NCBI GenBank assembly: GCA_963817945.1
Contig: CAWFQH010000004.1
Span: forward strand, 434,001-498,000
Length of the DNA: 64,000 nt
Direction: 5' to 3'
From: VRUE01 sp963817945
Lineage (GTDB): Bacteria; Actinomycetota; Thermoleophilia; Solirubrobacterales; 70-9
The translations under genes were made by a program, and so were the position numbers. Each line of letters opens with the position of its first letter. Within the stretch, counting starts at the first letter, position 1. Shown piece by piece: positions 57,454 through 64,000 of this stretch. The notes below the pieces were generated by a model. The model was not told where the DNA came from. It did no database searches and was given only the letters and a program-made list of their open reading frames with translations.

Positions 57454-58721
57454 CAGTCCTCCTCTTCCCCGCGTTGGCGGATCCTATGCGCCATCCGCGA
57501 CTGCAACGACCAGAGCTCGATGAAGCCCGGCGCGGCGGCCTGCGAGAAGAGACCGCCGGACTCGGCAAAAGATGCGAGGTCGGCGTCGTAGACCGCGTTG
57601 GGCGAGGAGCGGGTGACAACGCGGACGCCGCCTTTGTAGAGCCGTAGTCCGATCGTCCCCGTCACCTGGGCGTTGACCGCATCCATGTAAGCGTCGAGGT
57701 CGGAGCGCAGCGGCTCCCACCAGAGCCCGGCGTAGACCAGGTAGGCCCACTTGTCGTCGAGGCTGGGCTTGAGCTGGTTCTGGTGAATCGTGCCGACCAA
57801 CTTCTCCAGCTCGGCGTGGGCGGTGAGCAGGATTGCCGCCGCCGGCGCCTCGTAGATGTCGCGCACCTTCAGCCCGACGATGCGGTCCTCGATGTGGTCG
57901 ACGATGCCGACCCCGTGGCGACAGCCGATCTCGGCGGCACGTTCGAGCAGCTCGACCGGCGCCAGCCGCTCGTCGTTGAGGGCGACCGGAACACCCGCCT
58001 CGAACTCGACCATCACCGTCTCCGCCTCGTCGGGCGCCTGCTCGGGCCGTGTCACGAGCTGGAAGACGTCGTCCTCCGGAGCGTGATTGAGATCCTCAAT
58101 CCAGCGGCCCTCCGAAGAGCGACCCCAGAGGTTGTCGTCGATCGAGTAGGGCGGCGCCTCGGTCCCGCCCTTGACCGGGATCCCGTGCTCGCGCGCGTAG
58201 GCGATCTCCTCCTCGCGGCCCATCTGCCAGGAGCGCACCGGCGCGATCGTCTTCAGCTCGGGTGCGAGCGTCGCCACCGTCGCCTCGATCCGCACCTGGT
58301 CGTTGCCCTTGCCCGTGCAGCCGTGAGCGATCGTGTCGCAGCCGCTCGCCCGCGCCTGCTCGACCGCCAGCTCGGCGATCAGCGGGCGCCCCAGCGCGGT
58401 GAAGAGCGGGTAGCCGCCGCCGTAGAGGGCGTTGGCCTTTATCGCCGGCAGGACGAACTCGCGCGCGAACCGCTCGCGAGCGTCGACTACGTGGCACTCG
58501 AGCGCACCCAGCCGCTTCGCCTTGTCTTCGATCACGGCGTAGTCCTCGTCGGGCTGGCCGAGGTTGACCGTGAGGCAGACGACCTCCGCCCCGTAGCGGT
58601 CCTGGATCCACTTCAGCATCACGCTGGTGTCGAGTCCGCCCGAGTAGAGCAGCAGAACTCGGCGCACCGCGGCGGGGTCGGCCTCGTAGCTGGCCGTTCG
58701 CTGCTGCTCGGGCGCCTCCAT
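57453..58721 (-). CDS. argG: Argininosuccinate synthase
   Basis: Joins citrulline and aspartate with ATP in arginine synthesis. The PP-loop YSGGLDTSVML is near residue 27, then GCTGKGNDQVRIE and the substrate segment GTEAPPYSIDDNLWGRS. Length 422 residues. The protein carries about 20 extra residues before the first strand. It is the last enzyme gene of the arg cluster; argH is not in the window, and the preceding small gene stops on its ATG (TGATG). Confidence 0.96.
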   Translation of the reverse strand: MEAPEQQRTASYEADPAAVRRVLLLYSGGLDTSVMLKWIQDRYGAEVVCLTVNLGQPDEDYAVIEDKAKRLGALECHVVDARERFAREFVLPAIKANALYGGGYPLFTALGRPLIAELAVEQARASGCDTIAHGCTGKGNDQVRIEATVATLAPELKTIAPVRSWQMGREEEIAYAREHGIPVKGGTEAPPYSIDDNLWGRSSEGRWIEDLNHAPEDDVFQLVTRPEQAPDEAETVMVEFEAGVPVALNDERLAPVELLERAAEIGCRHGVGIVDHIEDRIVGLKVRDIYEAPAAAILLTAHAELEKLVGTIHQNQLKPSLDDKWAYLVYAGLWWEPLRSDLDAYMDAVNAQVTGTIGLRLYKGGVRVVTRSSPNAVYDADLASFAESGGLFSQAAAPGFIELWSLQSRMAHRIRQRGEEED

Positions 58722-58885
58722 CAGATGGTTGGTTTCGCGGCCGCGTGTGCCTGGAGGCGCACGTGGCCAAGCAGATCAAGGACGCAGGGCGCAGTCTTTG
58801 GTGGAGCCAAAGGCAAGCCCGAGGACGCAGAGATGCGCAGCGCCACATGCGTCATCCAGGTGCGCAGGGTCGTGGAATCAGCCAT
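58721..58885 (-). CDS. Possible 54-residue protein filling the gap before argG
   Basis: An open frame of 55 codons overlaps the upstream stop (ATGA) at its start and the argG ATG (TGATG) at its end, so it would be perfectly coupled. Its third-position GC, about 72 percent by my count, is below that of neighbours, and the protein (starting MADSTTLRTWMTHVALRIS) resembles nothing I know. The DNA also holds repeated GCGCAG-type words and a 6-bp hairpin (58796-58812). It could be non-coding spacer. Confidence 0.3.
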   Translation of the reverse strand: MADSTTLRTWMTHVALRISASSGLPLAPPKTAPCVLDLLGHVRLQAHAAAKPTI

Positions 58886-59229
58886 CAAGGCGCTTCGATC
58901 CCGCCGCTGTCGTCTTCTTCGGTGGTCGTCGTATCCGTCGTCGGGGAGGTCGTCGTGGTGGAGTCGGCCGTCTCCGTTTCCTCGGTCGTCGTCTCCTCGG
59001 CAGTCGTTTCCTCGGTCGTGGTCTCCTCGGTGCTCGTCGGCAGCGTCGTCGCTTCGGTGGGGATCGAGGTCGCCTCTCCGCCCCCGTCGCTGTCGGCGAT
59101 CACGACGATCGCGATCGCGAGGCCGGCGATCACCGCGATCAGGCCGGCGACGAGGAGTCGCATGTTCCCGTGGGGCGGCCGGCCCGGATGCTCGGGCTGG
59201 CCCATCACGCGGGTGCGATCGTCGTGCAT
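58885..59229 (-). CDS. Membrane protein with Thr/Glu-rich low-complexity exterior
   Basis: 114 residues: a short basic cytosolic part, one membrane helix (LLVAGLIAVIAGLAIAIVVI) and a C-terminal tail built almost only of Thr, Glu, Ser and Asp (for example TEETTTEETTAEETTTEET). The tail looks like a wall-spanning stalk. Not recognised. It lies in the arg cluster between a coiled-coil protein and argG. The start could also be the later ATG at the helix. Confidence 0.6.
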   Translation of the reverse strand: MHDDRTRVMGQPEHPGRPPHGNMRLLVAGLIAVIAGLAIAIVVIADSDGGGEATSIPTEATTLPTSTEETTTEETTAEETTTEETETADSTTTTSPTTDTTTTEEDDSGGIEAP

Positions 59230-59251
59230 CAGATCGCCGGCTCCATGGCCG

Positions 59252-59743
59252 CTACTCGTCCTCCGATCCCAGGATCGCCTCGAGGATCTCCTTCGCATCC
59301 TCGATCTCGAAGCCGTGCCGAAGCCGCTCCTCGATTTCCTCGCGGCTGGCGCCGGAGATCGCCATCTGCGTGGCCAGCAGGCGCGCGCCTGCGGAGGTCG
59401 AACGGCGGGGGGCCGCAGGCTCGTCGGGCTCCGGAGCCGGCTGCACCGGCCGCAAGCGCCTCTCGCCGGGCTCTCCCGAGCCAGGCTCATCGTCGCCTTC
59501 GGAGTCCTGGTAGCCACGCCCGAGCGGATCGAGCTCGTCCGCAAGCTCACGCAGCCGTTCGGCGACGATGCGATCGGCGCGCGCGCGCGCATCGACGATG
59601 TGCTGGCGGGCCTGCTCCTCGGCGTCGTCGATCACCGCCGCGGCCGCTTTCTCAGCAGCCTCGACGATCGCAGCCAGACGCTCGGCGGCATCGGCGGCGG
59701 AGTTCAGGCGCCGCCCGTCCCTGGGAAGCTTCTCGGAGCTCAT
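59252..59743 (-). CDS. Coiled-coil protein (DivIVA/ATP-synthase-b-like helix)
   Basis: 163 residues. Residues 15-75 are an Ala/Glu/Arg-rich helix (AAERLAAIVEAAEKAAAAV, DDAEEQARQHIVDARARAD) of the type in DivIVA-like or ATP synthase b proteins. A Pro/Glu linker leads to a C-terminal conserved-looking unit, LLATQMAISGASREEIEERL. Its ATG overlaps the argD stop, placing it in the arg operon, though nothing links it to arginine synthesis. Confidence 0.68.
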   Translation of the reverse strand: MSSEKLPRDGRRLNSAADAAERLAAIVEAAEKAAAAVIDDAEEQARQHIVDARARADRIVAERLRELADELDPLGRGYQDSEGDDEPGSGEPGERRLRPVQPAPEPDEPAAPRRSTSAGARLLATQMAISGASREEIEERLRHGFEIEDAKEILEAILGSEDE

Positions 59744-60930
59744 CGAGCCGCACAGCTTAGGAGCGATTCGCCGATCAGCGCAACCGCCTGCTCGATTTGG
59801 GCCAAATCGACCGTCAACGGCGGCAACAGGCGCAGGCTCCGAGGCTCCGGAGCGTTGACGACCAGGCCGCGGCGCAGCAGGTCCGTCCCAACCCGTGCTG
59901 CGTCGATTCCCTCGCCGAGCCCAACGCCGACCATAAGCCCGCGGCCGCGCACTTCGACGACCCCCTCGAGCTCCAGCAGCCCCTCGCATAGCGTCGTCCC
60001 CAGCTCCCGCACGCGGCGCAGCAGTGCCGGATCGTCGACCAGGTCGAGCACGGCCAGCCCTGCGGCGGAAGCTACGGCGCCGCCGGCGAAGGTGGAGCCG
60101 TGGTCGCCGGCCTCGAGCACGTCTCCTACCTCGGGCGTCGTCACGCAGGCGCCGACCGGCAGGCCGCCGCCCAGCGCCTTGGCGCTGGTCAGCACGTCGG
60201 GCCGCACGAGAGTCTGCTCATAAGCCCATAGCGAGCCAGTCCGGCCGACACCGGTCTGGATCTCGTCGAGGATCAACAGCGCCCCGGCCTCGTCGCACGC
60301 TTGCCGCGCTGCCAGCAAGGCCTCGTCGCTGACCGGGTAGACGCCGGCCTCGCCCTGGATCGGCTCGATCAGGACCGCGGCCGTGCTCTCCCCGACCGCG
60401 TCGCGCAGCGCCGCGTCGTCGTCGAACGGCACCGAGCGGAACCCCGGCAGCATCGGCCCGATCGCCTCGTTGCGGGCCAAGGTCGGGGTCGCCGCCAACG
60501 CTCCGTAGGTGCGGCCGTGGAAGTCGCTCTCGAAGCTGATGATCTCCGGCGCCTCGATTCCCCGTCGGCGGGCGTGCTTGCGTGCGACCTTGATCGCGCA
60601 CTCGTTGGCCTCGGTGCCCGAGTTGGAGAGGAAGACACGGCCGCCGAGGCTCGACGCCGAGAGGCGCTCGGCGAGCCGCACCATCGGTTCGGTGTAGAAG
60701 AGGTTGGAGACGTGCATCAGGCGGCCGGCCTGCTCGCGTACCGCCTCGACCACGTCGGGGTGGCAGTGACCGACCGAGCAGACCGAGATCCCGGCCAGGA
60801 AGTCGAGGTACTCGTTGCCCTCGGCGTCCCAGAGCCGCGCCCCCTCGCCCCGCACGAACTCGACCGGCGCCCGCCGGTAGGTTTGCATCAGGTAGCGCTC
60901 CTCCAGCGCCTGCAGGTCGGTGAGGTTCAT
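59740..60930 (-). CDS. argD: Acetylornithine aminotransferase
   Basis: PLP-dependent transamination of N-acetylglutamate semialdehyde to N-acetylornithine. The 396-residue class III aminotransferase has FLSNSGTEANECAIK, FHGRTYGAL, the PLP Asp region LILDEIQTGVGRTG and the Schiff-base Lys in LTSAKALGGGLPVGA. It follows argB, and its stop overlaps the next start. Confidence 0.95.
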   Translation of the reverse strand: MNLTDLQALEERYLMQTYRRAPVEFVRGEGARLWDAEGNEYLDFLAGISVCSVGHCHPDVVEAVREQAGRLMHVSNLFYTEPMVRLAERLSASSLGGRVFLSNSGTEANECAIKVARKHARRRGIEAPEIISFESDFHGRTYGALAATPTLARNEAIGPMLPGFRSVPFDDDAALRDAVGESTAAVLIEPIQGEAGVYPVSDEALLAARQACDEAGALLILDEIQTGVGRTGSLWAYEQTLVRPDVLTSAKALGGGLPVGACVTTPEVGDVLEAGDHGSTFAGGAVASAAGLAVLDLVDDPALLRRVRELGTTLCEGLLELEGVVEVRGRGLMVGVGLGEGIDAARVGTDLLRRGLVVNAPEPRSLRLLPPLTVDLAQIEQAVALIGESLLSCAAR

Positions 60931-60982
60931 GAGCTGCGAACGGCGTCGAAAACCAACCCTGGCCGGAACGCGGGCGCCGCGC

Positions 60983-61828
60983 TCACGGAGTCACCATCGT
61001 CCCAATGCCGGCGTTGGTGAACAGCTCCAGCAACAAGCTGTGCGGCTTGCGACCGTCGATGATGTGGGCGGAGTGGGCGCCGCCGTGGACGGCGTCGACG
61101 CAGGCCTGCAGCTTCGGTCGCATCCCTCCCTCGATCCCGCCGAGTTTCTGTTCGACCTCGAGCACGGCGGCGTGGCTGATCAGGGAGTTGGAGTCCGTCG
61201 GGTCGGCCAGCCAGCCCTCGACGTCGGTGAGAAAAATGGCCTTGTGGGCGCCGAGTGCGGCGGCGACCTTTCCCGCCGCCTCGTCGGCGTTGACGTTGTA
61301 GGGGCGACCCTCGGCATCGGCGGCGGAGGAGGCGATCACCGGGATGTAGTCCTCGGCGATGTGGTTGAGCACGTCGACGTCGACGTGCTCTACCGTGCCG
61401 ACGAAGCCGACCTCGTCGACGTTGGCGACCGGCGCGACCTCGAACAGGGAGCCGTCCTGGCCGGAGAGCCCGACCGCCGGCTGGCCGTGCGAGTTGAGCC
61501 GCTGCACGATGTCGGAGTTGAGCTTGCCGAGCAGGACCATCCGTGCCACCTCGACCGTCTCCGGGTCGGAGACGCGCAGGCCCTCGTGGAAGCGCACCTC
61601 GATCCCAAGTCGCTCCATGTAGCGGGTGATCTCGGGCCCGCCCCCGTGGACGATCACCGGGTTGAGGCCGACGTACTTGAGCAGGACGATGTCGGTCGCG
61701 AAGTCCTCGCGCAGCTGCTGGTCGCGCATCGCGGCGCCGCCGTACTTGATGACGACGGTGCGGCCGTGGAACTCCTTGATGTAGGGGAGCGCCTCGAGAA
61801 GCGTGTCGATGCTGGCGTTCGTGTTCAT
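60983..61828 (-). CDS. argB: Acetylglutamate kinase
   Basis: Phosphorylates N-acetylglutamate, usually the arginine-feedback-controlled step. The protein has VVIKYGGAAMRD at the N-terminus, NPVIVHGGGPEITRYMERLG, LNSDIVQRLN and the late GGIEGGMRPKLQACVDAV. Length 281 residues from ATG 61828; a longer in-frame reading runs antisense-like through argJ and is not used. It lies 8 bases after argJ. Confidence 0.96.
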   Translation of the reverse strand: MNTNASIDTLLEALPYIKEFHGRTVVIKYGGAAMRDQQLREDFATDIVLLKYVGLNPVIVHGGGPEITRYMERLGIEVRFHEGLRVSDPETVEVARMVLLGKLNSDIVQRLNSHGQPAVGLSGQDGSLFEVAPVANVDEVGFVGTVEHVDVDVLNHIAEDYIPVIASSAADAEGRPYNVNADEAAGKVAAALGAHKAIFLTDVEGWLADPTDSNSLISHAAVLEVEQKLGGIEGGMRPKLQACVDAVHGGAHSAHIIDGRKPHSLLLELFTNAGIGTMVTP

Positions 61829-61836
61829 CTGCCCGA

Positions 61837-63030
61837 TCAGGTCGTGTACTCGGCGTTGATGCGAACGTACTCGTAACCGAGATCCGAGAACCAGACATGG
61901 GCGGCGTGGTCGCCGCGTCCCAGGCGCAGCCCGATCTCCGCCTCGGCGGCCTCCCCACCCAGCTCGGCTGCATCGATCGACTCGGCCCCGATCTCTTCCA
62001 GGTCCTCGCCGGCCAGCGCCATCCCGGCCGCCTGCGCGATCCGCCCCCAGTTCGGGTCGCGCCCGAACAATGCCGTCTTGACCAGGGGCGAGTTGGCAAT
62101 CGCCCGCGCCACTCGCTCCGCCTCGGCGGCCGAGGCGGCCCCCTCGACCTGCACCCGGCCGACCCGGGTCGCGCCCTCGCCGTCGGCGACTATCTCGATC
62201 GCCAGCTGCTGCAGCACAGCGTCGAGCAGCTCCTGTGGCAGCGGCGCGCCGGAGGCGCCCGTCGCCTGCAGGAGGACGGTGTCGTTGGTGCTCATCTGCC
62301 CGTCGACCGTGATTCGCTCGAAGGAGGCGGCGACAGCGGAGCGGAGCATCGCCGCGGCGTCCTCGGCCACCGCGTCGGTCTGCACGAAGCAGAGCATCGT
62401 CGCGAAGCCGGGCTGGATCATGCCGCCGCCCTTTGCCTGTGCGGAGAGGGTGACCCCGCCCGCGCGCAGCGTGCAGCTCTTGGCCCAGCGGTCGGTGGTG
62501 AGGATCGCGTCGGAGAAGGCACTCCCGCCGTTCGGCGAGAGGTTGGCAGCGGCGGCGCCGATCCCGTCGAGGACGGCGTCGATCGGCAGCGGCACACCGA
62601 TCACCCCGGTCTCGGCCACGGCTACGGTGCTCGGCTCGAGGTTCAACTCGGCGGCGGCCGTCTCGCACATCGCCCAGGCGTCGGCAAGGCCCTGCTCGCC
62701 AGTCTCGGCGTTGGCGTTGCCGGCGTTGACGACGGCCGCGCGTACGCCGCCGGCGTCGACCCGCTTGCGGCAGACGCGGACGGGGGCGGCGGCAGAGGCG
62801 TTCGGGGTTAGCAGCAGGGCCGAGGCGACCTGCGGCTCGTCGCAGACGAGCAGGCCGACGTCGGTCTTGCCGCTCCCCTTGAGGCCGCAATGCGCGGCGC
62901 CGGCGCGGAAACCCGGCGCCAGCTGCGCGGGATCGAGTTCCTCTACGTCGGCCGGCGGCTCGACCCAGCGCGACCTGAAGAAGCCATCACGCCGGCTGCT
63001 CCGCTTCGCGTCCGCTGCCGGCGGGGTCAC
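61837..63030 (-). CDS. argJ: Glutamate N-acetyltransferase/amino-acid N-acetyltransferase (ArgJ)
   Basis: Bifunctional or monofunctional transferase that moves the acetyl group from acetylornithine to glutamate, giving a cyclic arginine pathway. The self-cleavage and nucleophile site is in KGGGMIQPGFATMLCF (Thr after Ala), with NAGNANAETGEQG and GRDPNWGRIAQAAG elsewhere. Length 397 residues from a GTG that overlaps the argC stop (GTGA). Confidence 0.95.
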   Translation of the reverse strand: MTPPAADAKRSSRRDGFFRSRWVEPPADVEELDPAQLAPGFRAGAAHCGLKGSGKTDVGLLVCDEPQVASALLLTPNASAAAPVRVCRKRVDAGGVRAAVVNAGNANAETGEQGLADAWAMCETAAAELNLEPSTVAVAETGVIGVPLPIDAVLDGIGAAAANLSPNGGSAFSDAILTTDRWAKSCTLRAGGVTLSAQAKGGGMIQPGFATMLCFVQTDAVAEDAAAMLRSAVAASFERITVDGQMSTNDTVLLQATGASGAPLPQELLDAVLQQLAIEIVADGEGATRVGRVQVEGAASAAEAERVARAIANSPLVKTALFGRDPNWGRIAQAAGMALAGEDLEEIGAESIDAAELGGEAAEAEIGLRLGRGDHAAHVWFSDLGYEYVRINAEYTT

Positions 63031-64000
63031 CGGAGCCCCTCCGTCTCGTCGAGGCCGAGCATCAAGTTTAGGCACTGCACGGCTTGACCGGAGGCGCCCT
63101 TCCAGAGGTTGTCGAGCGCCGAGAAGGCGAGCACGCGGCCGCGCTCCTCGACGGTGACGTAGACGTGGCACTCGTTGCTGTCGCGCACGTCGCGCAGCCC
63201 GGGCGGCGAGTCGACGAAGTGCACGAACGGCTCACCCGCGTAGCGCTCTGCGTAGAGCGCCTGCACCTCCTCCTTGGCGATCGGCTCGGTCGTCTGCGCG
63301 TAGCAGCTGGTCAGCTCGCCCTGGTCGAGCGGCAGCAGGTGCGGGACGAAGGTGACCGGCGCCGGGCTGCCGAGGGCTGCCAGCTCCTGCTCGATCTCGG
63401 GCCGATGGCGGTGGCCCTCGGTCTTGTAGGCGAATGCGTTCTCGTCCATGGTCACGTAGTGCATCGCGTCGCCGCCGCCGCGGCCGGCGCCGGAGACGCC
63501 TTGCTTGGCGTCGATCACAACATCGGCGAGCAACCCCTTCTCGGCCAGCGGCGCCAGGGCCAGCACGCTCGCCGTCGGGTAGCAGCCGGGTACCGCGACC
63601 AGCTCCGCCTCGCGCAGCTCGTCGCGGTACATCTCGGTCAAGCCGTAGAGAGCGCCCTCGAGCAGCTCCGGTGCGCCGTGCTCGCCGTACCAGCGCTCGT
63701 AGGTGGGCAGGTCGCGCAGGCGGAAGTCGGCCGAGAGGTCGGCAACGAGGACGCCGAGTCCGCGCAGGGCGGCGACCGTCGGTGCCGAGGCTCCGTGCGG
63801 GTAGGCGACGATGGCAGCGTCGATTCCCTCCAGCGAGTCGAGGTCGAGCTCGCTCAGCTCCAAGGGCACCCGGTAGCGGGGGTAGAGGTGGTCGAGCCGG
63901 GTGCCGGCGTCGCTGCGCGAGGTGACGGCGACCAGCTCCAGCCGCGGATGGCGCCAGACGAGCTGCGCCGCGAGCGCGCCGGTGAATCCGGAGGCCCCGG
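63027..64000 (-). CDS. argC: N-acetyl-gamma-glutamyl-phosphate reductase (5' end missing)
   Basis: NADPH-dependent reductase of the arginine pathway. The frame is open to the window edge; the first visible residues GASGFTGALAAQLVW are the NADP loop, so fewer than about ten N-terminal residues are missing. The catalytic Cys lies in VAVPGCYPTASVLAL. As first gene of the visible arg cluster its promoter lies outside. Confidence 0.95.
   Translation of the reverse strand, partial: GASGFTGALAAQLVWRHPRLELVAVTSRSDAGTRLDHLYPRYRVPLELSELDLDSLEGIDAAIVAYPHGASAPTVAALRGLGVLVADLSADFRLRDLPTYERWYGEHGAPELLEGALYGLTEMYRDELREAELVAVPGCYPTASVLALAPLAEKGLLADVVIDAKQGVSGAGRGGGDAMHYVTMDENAFAYKTEGHRHRPEIEQELAALGSPAPVTFVPHLLPLDQGELTSCYAQTTEPIAKEEVQALYAERYAGEPFVHFVDSPPGLRDVRDSNECHVYVTVEERGRVLAFSALDNLWKGASGQAVQCLNLMLGLDETEGLR

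Noticed and set aside
58796..58812. 6-bp hairpin CTTTGG/CCAAAG as a terminator or arginine attenuator before argG
   Set aside because: The stem is short, there is no T-tract, no Arg-rich leader peptide and no alternative pairing that I could find.
58920..59050. Short direct repeats that could be a CRISPR array or satellite
   Set aside because: They are imperfect, codon-phased and encode the Thr/Glu-rich tail of a membrane protein; there are no spacers.
1..64000. Mobile elements, prophage, tRNA or rRNA genes
   Set aside because: I looked for transposase or integrase motifs, terminal repeats and cloverleaf-like segments with CCA ends and saw none. A tRNA scan was not possible by eye with full certainty.

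Overview
The window is a high-GC (roughly 70 percent) bacterial chromosome segment, densely packed with genes on both strands. It has no gene-free stretch above 300 bases and no rRNA, tRNA, CRISPR array, insertion sequence or prophage that I can see. Gene content and order point to a deep-branching actinobacterium, most likely class Thermoleophilia (Solirubrobacterales relatives). This rests on an RsiG-like anti-sigma protein, a GarA/OdhI-like FHA protein next to an FtsR-like MerR regulator, MurT/GatD, WS/DGAT, heavy GTG start use and many apparently leaderless genes. The taxon is an inference from gene families, not from a marker-gene comparison.

Layout. 1-4.7 kb: translation and envelope start-up genes (rpsB, tsf, pyrH, frr, uppS, cdsA), ended by a strong hairpin. 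4.8-10.7 kb: the MEP-pathway block dxr-rseP-ispG, then proS and a CDP-alcohol phosphatidyltransferase. 10.7-12.3 kb: a regulatory operon (RsiG-like, FHA, MerR) behind a recognisable promoter. 12.3-22.9 kb: lipid and redox genes (SRPBCC protein, alkyl-DHAP synthase-like flavoprotein, thioesterase, WS/DGAT), an HTH/RskA-like membrane protein, nadE, dinB, a cupin, CcdA and a flavodoxin-like protein. 23-28.1 kb: a secreted protein with an AT-rich leader, thiolase, SDR, two tandem duplicated methyltransferases and a toxin-antitoxin-like pair. 28.1-31.8 kb: oxidative folding (thioredoxin-fold protein plus VKOR), a PRC-barrel protein, a hydrolase, a peroxiredoxin and a membrane cyclophilin. 31.8-36.2 kb: lipid kinase, then murT, a methyltransferase and gatD in one overlapping operon. 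36.3-42 kb: an RTX-type secreted protein, dut, hflX, an epimerase and an MBL-fold enzyme. 42.1-47.2 kb: a cupredoxin lipoprotein, an LL-diaminopimelate aminotransferase-like gene, dapF, miaA and miaB. 47.2-57.3 kb: a membrane-anchored Mrr-like nuclease, recA, thpR, cinA, a RodZ-like protein, ftsK and a coiled-coil lytic transglycosylase. 57.3-64 kb: arginine biosynthesis (argC-argJ-argB-argD, two unusual small proteins, argG), with argC running off the right edge.

Two window-wide patterns matter to any user. First, about twenty genes that do not overlap an upstream gene have a TANNNT hexamer 6-9 bases before the start codon, mostly with no convincing Shine-Dalgarno sequence. This is what -10 elements of leaderless transcripts look like, and I used it to choose several start codons. 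Second, 42.4-46.0 kb carries many single-base frameshifts (the lipoprotein, the aminotransferase, dapF, miaA and the tail of miaB) plus an in-frame stop. One more frameshift lies in the transglycosylase near 56.35 kb. Because dapF and miaA are housekeeping genes whose total lengths still resolve to whole codons, consensus errors are the likeliest cause, but miaA also seems to lack an internal segment.
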